Assembly: GCA_945869965.1 (NCBI GenBank)
Contig: CAMBRC010000033.1
Location: 1 to 43,010 of the forward strand
Length of the DNA: 43,010 nucleotides
Source of the DNA: Asaia bogorensis
Lineage (GTDB): Bacteria; Pseudomonadota; Alphaproteobacteria; Acetobacterales; Acetobacteraceae
Reading direction: 5' to 3'
Of this stretch, positions 15,026-26,267 are shown piece by piece. The position numbers were made by a program, and so were the translations under genes. Every line of letters starts with the position of its first letter. Within the stretch, counting starts at the first letter, position 1. The notes below the pieces were generated by a model. It had not been told where the DNA came from. It did no database searches and was given only the letters and a program-made list of their open reading frames with translations.

Positions 15026-16420
15026 TCAGACCGGAAGCTCGCCTTCCGCTTTCAGCATCTTCAGCGCCTCGCGGTATGCCGCCACCGTTTCGGCCACGTC
15101 CTGGGCCGTGTGGGTGCAGGACAGCAGCCCGCCGATGCGCGGATTGGTGTCCACGCCATTGACCAGCAGGGCGATGCGCATGCGGTTGTTCAGCTTCTGC
15201 GGCTGTGCCTTCAGCTCTTCCATTTCGCAAGCGAACGGGTCGAAGCCGTGCGGCGTGATGTCGCGGTTCTTCGGGTTGACGAACAAATGGAAGCCCGAGG
15301 ACGTCCCATAGACCGACCATTTCAGGCCGAACTCGGCCAGCACGTCGTTCAACCCGGCCCGCAGCGATGTCGCGGTGTCCGCCGCCTTCTTCACCGCGTC
15401 GGTCTCGGCCAGGATGGTCAGGCAGGCGATGCCGGCCGCGGCGGAGACCGGGTTGGCATTGAAGGTGCCGGGATGGCCGATTTTCTCACGGCCCGCCTTG
15501 GCCGAGGCGGCGAAGTCCAGCAGATCCATGATGTCCTGACGCCCGGTGACGCACCCGCCCGGCATGCCGCCCGCCAGGATCTTGGCCCAGGACGACAGGT
15601 CCGGCGTGATGCCCCACAGCCCCTGGGCCCCGCCCGGCGAGGCGCGGAAGCCGGTGACCACCTCGTCCATGATCAGCAGCGCGCCGTATCTGGCGGTCAG
15701 CCGGCGCAGCTCCTGGACGAACTCAGCCTTCAAAGGCACCTGGCCGAACGACGAGCCGGTCGGCTCCAGGATCGCGGCACAGATATCCGGATTGTTCTTC
15801 AGCACTTCTTCGACGGCCGCGATGTCGCCGGGATTCACCAGGATCGATTTCTGCGCCACGCCCGGCAGCACGCCCGGTGTCGGCGTGCCGTCATAGTGAT
15901 TCGAATAGCCACTGGTCATCTGATCATGCCAGCCGTGGAAATGACCCTTGAAGCGCAACAGCGTCTCGCGCCCGGTGAAGGCGCGCGCCAGGCGGACGGC
16001 CATCAACGTCGCCTCGGTGCCCGACGAGGTGAAGCGCAGCCGCTCGGCCGACGGCACCAGGCGCTTCACCGCATTGGCCCAGCCGATCTCACGCGGGTGG
16101 CTGGCACCGAACTGCGAGCCGTCCTGCATCGCCTCGGTGATCGCGGCCAGCACCGTCGGGTGATTGTGCCCCAGGATCAGCGCGCCGTGGCCGCCGAAAT
16201 AGTCGATGTACTTGTTGCCATCGACATCCCATTTATGCGGCCCGGCGGCGCGGGCGACATAGATGCCGTACGGGTCGACATTGCGCGCGTCATGGGTGAT
16301 GCCGCTGGGGAACAGCTCCTGCGCCTGGCGCGCCATCTCGGCCGAGCCGGCGGTGCGTTGGCGATAGGAGGTGACGATCCGCGAATTGGTCCGGGAATCG
16401 TCGGCGACTGTACTGCTCAT
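15026..16420 (-). CDS. Class III aminotransferase (glutamate-1-semialdehyde 2,1-aminomutase-like)
   Basis: 464 residues from the ATG at 16420, which has AGGAGC upstream; a longer frame is open but unsupported. This is the PLP fold-type I class III family. Phosphate-binding block FTSSGTEATLMAVRLAR, cofactor Asp in LLIMDEVVTGFR, and Schiff-base Lys in SWAKILAGGMPGG. It resembles HemL but has extra N-terminal residues and lies in a catabolic context, so I read it as an amino-acid or beta-amino-acid aminotransferase/aminomutase, not the haem-pathway enzyme. It is transcribed divergently from a deacetylase-type metallohydrolase, with a palindrome between them. Confidence 0.9.
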   Translation of the reverse strand: MSSTVADDSRTNSRIVTSYRQRTAGSAEMARQAQELFPSGITHDARNVDPYGIYVARAAGPHKWDVDGNKYIDYFGGHGALILGHNHPTVLAAITEAMQDGSQFGASHPREIGWANAVKRLVPSAERLRFTSSGTEATLMAVRLARAFTGRETLLRFKGHFHGWHDQMTSGYSNHYDGTPTPGVLPGVAQKSILVNPGDIAAVEEVLKNNPDICAAILEPTGSSFGQVPLKAEFVQELRRLTARYGALLIMDEVVTGFRASPGGAQGLWGITPDLSSWAKILAGGMPGGCVTGRQDIMDLLDFAASAKAGREKIGHPGTFNANPVSAAAGIACLTILAETDAVKKAADTATSLRAGLNDVLAEFGLKWSVYGTSSGFHLFVNPKNRDITPHGFDPFACEMEELKAQPQKLNNRMRIALLVNGVDTNPRIGGLLSCTHTAQDVAETVAAYREALKMLKAEGELPV

Positions 16421-16435
16421 CGGGAGCTCCTGCGG

Positions 16436-16449
16436 GTTGCGCGCGCAAC
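16436..16449. promoter_or_regulatory. Perfect 14-bp palindrome, candidate operator
   Basis: GTTGCGCGCGCAAC is fully symmetric. It lies 15 bases upstream of the aminotransferase start, in the 157-base divergent gap 16421-16577. A second half-site, GTTGCGCG, lies at 16512-16519, closer to the metallohydrolase. Two related sites in one divergent gap suggest a regulator acting on both genes; no regulator gene is adjacent. Confidence 0.4.
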
Positions 16450-16577
16450 GTGCGGCGGGAAGATGGAAGCGTCGGCTGGCATTCTGCACCAGTTTTCCCG
16501 CTTGGGGAGGGGTTGCGCGAAATTTCCCTACCGCCGAGCATGTACGGCTCAGCACTTTCCCCCTCGGAGGAACGGAC

Positions 16578-17711
16578 ATGTTCGACTTGCTGCTCACTGG
16601 CGGGCGCGTGATCGACCCCGCCCAGAACGTGGATGATGTCGTCGATATCGCCTTTGCCGATGGCCGCGTGGCCGCGATCGGCCGCGACCTGGGCGAGGCC
16701 AGCTATGTCCGCGACGTCTCCGGCAAGATCGTGGTGCCCGGGCTGATTGACTTGCACACCCACGTCTATTGGGGCGGCACCTCGCTGGGCGTCGATCCCG
16801 ACCAGTATGCCAAATGGAGCGGCTGCACTACGCTGGTCGATGCCGGGTCGGCCGGGCCGGGAAACATCCACGGCTTCCGCAAGCATGTGATCGAGCCCGC
16901 GCATGTCCGGGTGGTGCCGTTCCTCAACCTGTCCTTTGCCGGCATCTTCGCGCTGCATTGGGATGTCAGCTTCGGCGAGTCGTCCGACCTGCGGCTGCTC
17001 AATTCGCGCGTCTGCCTCGCCGTGGCGAAGGAACAGGCCGACCTGATCTGCGGCATCAAGGTGCGCATCGGCGGCGGCACCTCCGGCCCGCTCGGCATCG
17101 CGCCGATGCAGATGGCGCTAGAGGTCGCCGACCAGCTCGGCCTGCCACTGATGGGCCATCTCGATGCCCCACCCCCGCCGCGCGCCGAGGTCATGAAGCT
17201 GCTGCGCCGCGGTGATATCCTGACCCATTGCTTCCGTCCCTGGCCAAACTCGCCGGCCGCCCCCGATGGCGGCGTGCAGCCGGATGTGCTGGAGGCGCGC
17301 GAGCGCGGGGTGATCTTTGATATCGGCCACGGCCGCGGCAGCTTCGGCTTCGAGACGGCGATGCAGATGCTGAAAAACGGCTTTGCGCCCGATGTCATCA
17401 GCAGCGATGTGCATCTGACGTCAATCGGCGGGCCGGCCTACAACATGCTCATCACCATGTCGAAATTCCTGGAGATGGGCGTGTCGCTCAAGGAAGTGAT
17501 CCGCATGAGCACGATCAACCCAGCCCGCGCCGCCCGGCTGGACGACCGCGGCACCCTCGGCCAGGGCTTGCTGGGCGATGCGACGGTCCTGGAGATCGAG
17601 GACGGCGACTTCACCTTTGAGGATGTGATGGGCCTGAAGATGAAGTCCAAGCAGCAACTCGCCTGCCGCGGCATCGTGCTGGGTGGCAAGTGGTGGCATG
17701 ATGGGGGCTGA
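16578..17711 (+). CDS. Amidohydrolase/deacetylase-family metallohydrolase (dihydroorotase-like)
   Basis: 377 residues from the ATG at 16578, which has CGGAGG at 16565-16570. Dinuclear-metal TIM-barrel amidohydrolase: VPGLIDLHTHVYWGGTS (HxH on strand 1, about residues 58-60), a probable carboxylated Lys in LICGIKVRIGG, metal His in LMGHLDAP and ILTHCF, and catalytic Asp in VISSDVHL. The ending RAARLDDRGTLGQGLLGDATVL is the usual beta-sandwich return. The pattern matches the EF_0837/AHA_3915 type annotated as amidohydrolase/deacetylase, with possible action on N-acetyl amino acids or selenocysteine-like adducts of unknown kind. It faces the class III aminotransferase across a shared control region, so the two may act on one compound. 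Confidence 0.9.
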   Translation: MFDLLLTGGRVIDPAQNVDDVVDIAFADGRVAAIGRDLGEASYVRDVSGKIVVPGLIDLHTHVYWGGTSLGVDPDQYAKWSGCTTLVDAGSAGPGNIHGFRKHVIEPAHVRVVPFLNLSFAGIFALHWDVSFGESSDLRLLNSRVCLAVAKEQADLICGIKVRIGGGTSGPLGIAPMQMALEVADQLGLPLMGHLDAPPPPRAEVMKLLRRGDILTHCFRPWPNSPAAPDGGVQPDVLEARERGVIFDIGHGRGSFGFETAMQMLKNGFAPDVISSDVHLTSIGGPAYNMLITMSKFLEMGVSLKEVIRMSTINPARAARLDDRGTLGQGLLGDATVLEIEDGDFTFEDVMGLKMKSKQQLACRGIVLGGKWWHDGG

Positions 17712-17739
17712 GTGATGTGCCCGGGGTAGAAGGAAGAGC

Positions 17740-17862
17740 GTTCTTTTTTGAAAAAAAGAACCAAAAAACTTTTCCGACATGGGCCCAGCCTTCGTCGCTG
17801 ACGCCGTGAGCCATGTCGAAAAGTCTTTTTGCTTCTTTTTCTTCAGAACAAGAAGACTCTTG
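17740..17862. repeat. Inverted pair of AT-rich hairpin repeats (copies 5 and 6) forming one long imperfect palindrome
   Basis: Copy 5 has its stem at 17740-17761; copy 6, inverted, has its stem at 17832-17855. The inner flanks also match: CTTTTCCGACATGG on the left against CCATGTCGAAAAG on the right. The whole 120-base block is thus an imperfect inverted repeat, more like a small palindromic mobile unit than two separate terminators. It lies between two convergent genes. Confidence 0.85.
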
Positions 17863-17891
17863 CTGAAGACTTCACCGAGCCAGCATCCGCA

Positions 17892-18812
17892 TCAATTCAG
17901 CTCCGCCAGACGCCGTTCCAACCGCGCCAGCAGGAACTCGACTTCGGCGACCTCCCGGGCGTTCAGCGCCGAGGTTGGCCGCCGTTGCGCTGGCGAGGCG
18001 ATGGCGCCGCGCTTGTGGAGAATATATTTGCGCACCGCCAGGCCCGGCCCGGGCTGCAACTCGTAGCGCGCCAGCGGCAGGTAGGCGTCGAACAGATCGC
18101 TCGCACGCTGCTCATCGCCGGCCAGGTGGGCGGCATAGACCCCGCTCATCATTTCGGGGAAGGCGAAGCCGGTCATCGCGCCATCGGCACCTCGGCGCAG
18201 TTCCTCCGGCAGGAACAAGCCGCCATTGCCGACAAGGATGGAGATGCTGCGCATTCCGACGGCTTCGCGCAAGGTGGAAATCTTGTTCAGCCCTGGCCAG
18301 TCCTCGTGCTTCAGCATCACACAGGATGGGTCGGTGTCCACTACGCGCCGGATGACGGCAGGTGCTATAAAGACATTGGTCGTCTGCGGAAAATCCTGCA
18401 GCACCCAGGGGATGCCGCCCAGCGTCTCGGCCACCTGGCCGAAATAGCGGAAGATGGCATCATCGGTGCGCAACGCCCCACCGGGCGCCACCATCACGCC
18501 CGAGGCACCGTCGTCCATCACCGCACGGGCGAGTTCGCGCATCGCCGCAAAACCCGGGCTGGAGACACCCACCACCACCGGCACCCGCCCGGCCACCCGC
18601 CTGACCACGTGCTTCGAAAACGCCACGGACTCGGCCACCGACAGTTTCGGCGCCTCGCCCATCATGCCGAGGATGGTAAGCCCAGTGGCGCCGCGCGACA
18701 GGTAGAACTCCACCATCCCGTCCGCGCTGGCAAAGTCGATCTCACCCGCGTCGGTGAACGGCGTCACCGAGATGATATAGACGCCGGCAGCGGTTTCATT
18801 GAGCAGAGCCAT
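17892..18812 (-). CDS. DHDPS/NAL-family aldolase (not DapA)
   Basis: 306 residues from the ATG at 18812 with CAGGAG upstream. A TIM-barrel class I aldolase of the dihydrodipicolinate synthase / N-acetylneuraminate lyase superfamily. The Schiff-base Lys is K168 in CVMLKHED. Two features rule out lysine-pathway DapA: the GTTGE loop reads GMMGE (residues 49-53), and the catalytic Tyr region reads VLQDFPQ (Gln139 in place of Tyr). The likely role is retro-aldol cleavage or dehydration of a 2-oxo acid from sugar or amino-acid catabolism. It follows the CDGSH gene on the same strand after 87 bases, with a strong hairpin between, so it may have its own promoter. Confidence 0.9.
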   Translation of the reverse strand: MALLNETAAGVYIISVTPFTDAGEIDFASADGMVEFYLSRGATGLTILGMMGEAPKLSVAESVAFSKHVVRRVAGRVPVVVGVSSPGFAAMRELARAVMDDGASGVMVAPGGALRTDDAIFRYFGQVAETLGGIPWVLQDFPQTTNVFIAPAVIRRVVDTDPSCVMLKHEDWPGLNKISTLREAVGMRSISILVGNGGLFLPEELRRGADGAMTGFAFPEMMSGVYAAHLAGDEQRASDLFDAYLPLARYELQPGPGLAVRKYILHKRGAIASPAQRRPTSALNAREVAEVEFLLARLERRLAELN

Positions 18813-18853
18813 CACGCACTCCTGGGGGGAATCGCAAGCCAAGGCCGGCCGGT

Positions 18854-18891
18854 TGCCCCCGCCGAACCGATCGCGATCTCCGGCGGGGGCA
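18854..18891 (-). terminator. Long perfect stem-loop after the CDGSH gene
   Basis: Arms TGCCCCCGCCG (18854-18864) and CGGCGGGGGCA (18881-18891) pair over 11 bases, and the loop itself contains the palindrome GATCGCGATC. It lies 8 bases past the CDGSH stop. No T-run follows, so it could be a transcript-end stabiliser or a Rho-assisted terminator. Confidence 0.45.
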
Positions 18892-18899
18892 GCACGATG

Positions 18900-19142
18900 T
18901 CAGAGCGCCTTGTGCGATCCGTCGCAAAGCGGCGCCTTGCCGGTGCCCTTGCAAGCGCAGAACCAAGCATCACCGGTCTTCTCGGCGGTGTATTTCATCG
19001 GCATGAGGCTGCCACCCTTGTGCGAACCGTCGCAGAACGGCTGCTTGGCGGACTTGCCGCACGAGCACCACCAGTAATCCTTGCCGGCTTCGACAGCGAT
19101 CTTGATCGGCGCCTTGGCGGCAACCACGGGTTGGTCGGACAT
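18900..19142 (-). CDS. Double CDGSH iron-sulfur protein
   Basis: 80 residues holding two complete CDGSH [2Fe-2S] motifs, each with the 3-Cys-1-His ligand set: C26, C28, C37, H41 (CSCGKSAKQPFCDGSHK) and C62, C64, C73, H77 (CACKGTGKAPLCDGSHK). This tandem monomeric form is the bacterial counterpart of the mitochondrial MiNT/CISD3 type. Its clusters are redox-active and acid-labile, and roles in electron or cluster transfer are proposed. AGGAG precedes the ATG. No membrane anchor. It is divergent from the DUF3574 lipoprotein gene. Confidence 0.95.
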   Translation of the reverse strand: MSDQPVVAAKAPIKIAVEAGKDYWWCSCGKSAKQPFCDGSHKGGSLMPMKYTAEKTGDAWFCACKGTGKAPLCDGSHKAL

Positions 19143-19238
19143 GCTGGCTCTCCTGCTTGCAAGCCCCGAGGGGCGAAGCGCAGGATGCTACCCGCCCCGG
19201 CCACGCGCCGCCAGACAGCCACTTTGCGGAGCCCTGTG

Positions 19239-19670
19239 ATGCGCCTGATCGCGATTGCCGTTGTCCTGGCCAGCCTGTCCGCCTGCGGGCCGCAGCTTTC
19301 GGTGGTCGTGCCGCCGGCCGACAATGTCTGCGCGACGATGCGCGGCGATCCCGGCATTACCGCACGGCTGTATTTCGGCCGCACCATCAAGGGCGGCGGC
19401 ACGGTGGACGACGCCGTGTGGCAGAAATTCCTGGCGGAGAACGTCACCCCGCGCTTCCCGTCGGGCTTTTCGGTGTTCGACGGCTACGGCCAGTGGCGCC
19501 AGCGCGGCACCGGGCGGATCATCCAGGAAAAATCGACCGTCATCGAGATCGCGGCGGGGAAAGACGCCGACACGATCTGGAACTTCGAGGCGATCCGCGC
19601 TGAATACCGCGGCAAGTTCAATCAGGAGAGTGTGGGGCTGGTGATCAGCGATAGCTGCGTGTCGTTCTGA
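19239..19670 (+). CDS. DUF3574 domain-containing lipoprotein
   Basis: 143 residues from the ATG at 19239 with GCGGAG at 19226-19231. The N-terminus is a lipoprotein signal (MRLIAIAVVLASLSAC; lipobox LSAC, lipidated Cys16), so the mature protein is membrane-anchored in the periplasm. The rest matches DUF3574: ARLYFGRTIKGGGTVDDAVW, VTPRFPSGFSVFDGYGQW and IIQEKSTVIEI. No function is known for this domain. The gene stands alone: it diverges from CDGSH and converges on the GNAT gene with only 7 bases between. Confidence 0.85.
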   Translation: MRLIAIAVVLASLSACGPQLSVVVPPADNVCATMRGDPGITARLYFGRTIKGGGTVDDAVWQKFLAENVTPRFPSGFSVFDGYGQWRQRGTGRIIQEKSTVIEIAAGKDADTIWNFEAIRAEYRGKFNQESVGLVISDSCVSF

Positions 19671-19677
19671 AGCGGCC

Positions 19678-20682
19678 TCACAATCGCTTCCAGAAGAAGG
19701 CCGCTGCCTCACTGGTCCCGTCCGCGCGGCGTGCGTAGTCCGAGATGATGCCAAGCTGCCCCCAACCCTCGGCGCGAAACAGCGGCTCGGCCTCACCCTC
19801 GGCCCCACCCTGGGCCAGCGTGTCCAGCACCAGCATTTCGCGGCCGGCATCGCGCGCCGCCGCCTCAACCGCGCCCAGCAATATGCGGGCAATGCCGCGC
19901 CGACGGGCGCCCGGTGCCACCAGCAGCATCCGCACCTCCGCCCGATGCATCTGGTTCTCCGCCATGTCGAGCCCCAGCGTCACCGTGCCAACCAGCACCC
20001 CGTCGCACCAGGCGGCGAACAGCATCGTCTCGCCCATCGCCGCCTGGGACGCGATGCGCTTCCAGTACGTCCGTGCCCGCTCGATCGCCAGCGGTGCCAG
20101 GAACGACACCGATGCACCGGCATCGACGCAGTCCTTCAGCACCACCGCCAGGCGCGGGATGGCCGATACCGCGGCGGCGGCATCCAGCCGCGCCACCGAA
20201 ACCTCCGTCAGCGCCTTGGCGTAGCCAAACTCCATCGAGTTCGACAAATCGTTCAGCGCACGGATTGCGCCGGCACGAATGTAGGAGCGGTTCTCGTAGA
20301 ACCGATGCGCACGGTCGAACCGCGTATCGGTCCACAGCCGCATCTCGGCCCCGCCATGCGCCCGCGCGAAATCCTCCGCCGCGTCGATCAGCCGACGTGC
20401 AAGGCCGGACCCGCGCTGCGCGGGATAGGCGTACATCTTGCAGATTTCCCAGGCGCCCTCGCCCAGCGGCTTGGTGGCAACCATGCCAACCACGCGCCCG
20501 CCATCTTCGGCCGCCCACAGCGCCCCGCCCTGCCCGGCGTAGTAGCTGGCCAGCGCCCGCAACTCCGGCACCTCGCCATCCACATCCATCACGCATCCGG
20601 GATACTCGGCCCAGCACGCACCGATCAGCGCGATGAAATCGGCCGCGTCGCTATCTAGCCCCGCCCGCAGCCCCAGGCTCAT
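19678..20682 (-). CDS. Tandem-domain GNAT family acetyltransferase
   Basis: 334 residues with two GNAT folds. The first has the acetyl-CoA loop in KMYAYPAQRGSGLARRLIDAA (split here as about residues 82-102) and the helix RAHRFYENRSYI. The second has its own loop in MLLVAPGARRRGIARILLGA (about 254-273), preceded by TVTLGLDMAENQMHRAEVR. Both keep the R/Q-x-x-G-x-G/A signature, so both could bind acetyl-CoA. The substrate is unknown. Its ATG overlaps the stop of the upstream aminotransferase (ATGA), and it is the last gene of a three-gene operon with two aminotransferases, so an amino acid or amine acceptor is a fair guess. Confidence 0.88.
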   Translation of the reverse strand: MSLGLRAGLDSDAADFIALIGACWAEYPGCVMDVDGEVPELRALASYYAGQGGALWAAEDGGRVVGMVATKPLGEGAWEICKMYAYPAQRGSGLARRLIDAAEDFARAHGGAEMRLWTDTRFDRAHRFYENRSYIRAGAIRALNDLSNSMEFGYAKALTEVSVARLDAAAAVSAIPRLAVVLKDCVDAGASVSFLAPLAIERARTYWKRIASQAAMGETMLFAAWCDGVLVGTVTLGLDMAENQMHRAEVRMLLVAPGARRRGIARILLGAVEAAARDAGREMLVLDTLAQGGAEGEAEPLFRAEGWGQLGIISDYARRADGTSEAAAFFWKRL

Positions 20683-21881
20683 GTCAGGCTGGCGACAAAC
20701 GCCCCCATGCGCTTCATCGCCTCTTCCAGGCTGGCATCATCGGTGGCGTAGCTGATGCGCAGATACGGCGACATGCCGAACCCCGCCCCGGAAACCAGCG
20801 CGACATGCGCCTCCTCCAGGCAGGCCATGGCGAAATCGGCGTCGGTCTCGATCATCTTGCCCGCCGGCGTGGTGCGGCCGAGGCAACCGGCGATGTTGGG
20901 AAACACGTAGAACGCGCCTTCGGGCTTGTGGCAAGAGATGCCGGGCATCTTGTTCAGCGCGTCCACCACCATGTCGCGCCGGACATTGTACTGCGCCTTC
21001 ATCTCGGCCACGCATTCCTGCGGCCCATCGAGCGCCGCCGCCGCCGCCGCCTGCCCCACGGTGGACACGCCGGCCGTCGCCTGGCCCTGCATGTTGACCA
21101 TCGCGCGGATCAGCTCCTTCGGCCCGCCGGCAAAGCCGACACGCCAGCCGGTCATGGCATAGGTCTTCGACACGCCGGAGACCGTGACAACGCAGTCGCG
21201 CAGGTCGGGTGCCACCTGCGCCAGAGTGGTGTGCTTGAAGTCGCCGTAGACAAGATGCTCGTACATGTCGTCGCAGATCACCCAGACATGCGGATGCTTG
21301 CGCAACACCTCGGCCAACGCCAGCAGCTCGGCCTCGGTCGGCGCCGCCCCGGTCGGATTGTTCGGGTAGTTCAGCATCACCAGTTTGGTCTTCGGCGTGA
21401 TCGCGGCGTCAAGATCCTCTGGCCGCAGCTTGAAACCGTTATTCTGCGAACAGTTGATGATAACGGGCTCGCCGCCGACCAGGCGCGACATCAGCACATA
21501 GGCCGACCAGTACGGCGCCGGCACGATAACCTCGTCACCCTCGTCCACCGTCGCCATGATGGCGTTGTACAGCACCTGCTTGCCGCCATTGCCGACCATG
21601 ATCTCGTCGAGCGCGTAGTCCAGCCCGTGATCGCGCTTGAACTTCCGCTGGATCGCCTGCTTCAGCGCCGGCGCGCCATCCTGCGGCGGATACTTGGTGT
21701 CGCCCTTCATCGCTGCCGCAAAACCTGCCTCGATGGCATGTTTCGGCGAGGCGAAGTTCGGCTCACCAATCGTCAGCGCGATGACATGATGCCCCTGGGC
21801 CCGCAACTCGCGGGCCCGGATGGTCATCTGGACGGTGGCGGCGACCTTGACCCGGCTAAGCCGCTGCGCGAGCGCGGGCAT
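20679..21881 (-). CDS. Class I pyridoxal-phosphate aminotransferase (aspartate aminotransferase-like), copy B
   Basis: 400 residues from the ATG at 21881, one base after the upstream stop, so translation is probably coupled. Fold-type I aminotransferase: phosphate-loop GNGGKQVLYNAIM, PLP Asp/Tyr in VICDDMYEHLVY (D204, Y207), Schiff-base K239 in VSGVSKTYAMTGWRVGF, and the C-terminal Arg in SPYLRISYA that binds the substrate carboxylate. Subgroup I-beta/gamma of aspartate/aromatic transaminases. It is a clear paralogue of the gene just upstream (shared [20 protein letters not shown] blocks), the product of a tandem duplication that has diverged well. Confidence 0.9.
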   Translation of the reverse strand: MPALAQRLSRVKVAATVQMTIRARELRAQGHHVIALTIGEPNFASPKHAIEAGFAAAMKGDTKYPPQDGAPALKQAIQRKFKRDHGLDYALDEIMVGNGGKQVLYNAIMATVDEGDEVIVPAPYWSAYVLMSRLVGGEPVIINCSQNNGFKLRPEDLDAAITPKTKLVMLNYPNNPTGAAPTEAELLALAEVLRKHPHVWVICDDMYEHLVYGDFKHTTLAQVAPDLRDCVVTVSGVSKTYAMTGWRVGFAGGPKELIRAMVNMQGQATAGVSTVGQAAAAAALDGPQECVAEMKAQYNVRRDMVVDALNKMPGISCHKPEGAFYVFPNIAGCLGRTTPAGKMIETDADFAMACLEEAHVALVSGAGFGMSPYLRISYATDDASLEEAMKRMGAFVASLT

Positions 21882-21882
21882 C

Positions 21883-25323
<3,441 letters not shown>

Positions 25324-25364
25324 GATGGGGAAAACTCCAATTGCTCTCGCAGCACCGATCAGCC

Positions 25365-26267
25365 CTACACGACAACGCGGATGGCATCAAGCTTGGCATG
25401 GTGGCGGGTCAAGTCCAGCGAGTCGACCGTCAACTCGGCCAGTGCCGTCACCCCATCCACCGCCGGGCCGTGGCGCACCGCGTGCTCAATGATGGCGCGG
25501 TCCCGGACCGGGTCCAGCGCCGCCAGCATCGCCTCGCGCCAGTCGGCCCGCAGCACCGCAAGGGCAGCGATCAAGCCCCAGGCACCCCAGTTCGACACGC
25601 CGGCCACCACCAGATGGTCGGCCGCGGTGGCACAGGCGATGGCCGCGCCATGGGCGACGCCTTGGGCGATCAAGCCGCGCGGGAGGGCACCCATGCCGAT
25701 CTCGTTGCCGCCATCGCCAATGGCCAACTTGGTCCAGGGGCCGCCGAGGAACAGGTGGTCCAGCGGCGCGGTGAAGTCGCCGATATCGACGCCGCGCAGG
25801 TTGCGCGGGCGGCCATCCGCGGCCAACCCGCAGCGCTCGATCGAAAGCCCATGGGTGACACCGGCCGCCGTCCAGGCCGCCACAAGCGGATCAAGCGGGG
25901 CGCCAAGGGCGACCACATCCATCGGCAGCGCGCCGATCCCCGCCCCGACGAGTGCCGCGGCACAGGTGGCGCGACAGGGTTCGTCGGTGGCCAGGCGGCA
26001 GGCAATGCCGGCAACGGACAAGGCGCGCAGCAGCAAGGCCGCGCCGATCGGCCCGTCGGTCTCCGCGGCCGGCGGGGACGCCCGGGGAACGAAGAAGCCG
26101 GTAATGACGCCGACCACCGGCGCCGGCACGGCGGCGATGGACGATGCCATCGCCCACAGCCCGCCCGCCGCCGCCGCGCAGAGGTGCGATATGTTGCGAC
26201 CGACTTCTTCCTGGACCAGCGCTTCGATGCGATCAACCAGGGCGCGCTGGGCCGCCTCTGCCGCCAT
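25365..26267 (-). CDS. DUF4392 protein: C-terminal half of D-glutamate cyclase
   Basis: 300 residues from the ATG at 26267, which overlaps the upstream TGA by one base (TGATG). It matches the glutamate cyclase-like C-terminal domain (DUF4392): VITGFFVPRASPPAAETDGP near residues 50-70, GIGDGGNEIGMG-type AIGDGGNEIGMGALP (about 181-195) and VSNWGAWGL. In vertebrate DGLUCY this domain is fused behind a DUF1445 domain, and the protein converts D-glutamate to 5-oxo-D-proline in mitochondria. Here the DUF1445 gene lies directly upstream, so the two products probably form one enzyme. The longer open frame to 26789 lies inside the upstream gene and is rejected. Confidence 0.9.
   Translation of the reverse strand: MAAEAAQRALVDRIEALVQEEVGRNISHLCAAAAGGLWAMASSIAAVPAPVVGVITGFFVPRASPPAAETDGPIGAALLLRALSVAGIACRLATDEPCRATCAAALVGAGIGALPMDVVALGAPLDPLVAAWTAAGVTHGLSIERCGLAADGRPRNLRGVDIGDFTAPLDHLFLGGPWTKLAIGDGGNEIGMGALPRGLIAQGVAHGAAIACATAADHLVVAGVSNWGAWGLIAALAVLRADWREAMLAALDPVRDRAIIEHAVRHGPAVDGVTALAELTVDSLDLTRHHAKLDAIRVVV

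Noticed and set aside
16371-16577. N-terminal extension of the deacetylase-type metallohydrolase
   Set aside because: It overlaps the divergent aminotransferase and its control region; the ATG at 16578 has CGGAGG and starts with the family's first beta strand.
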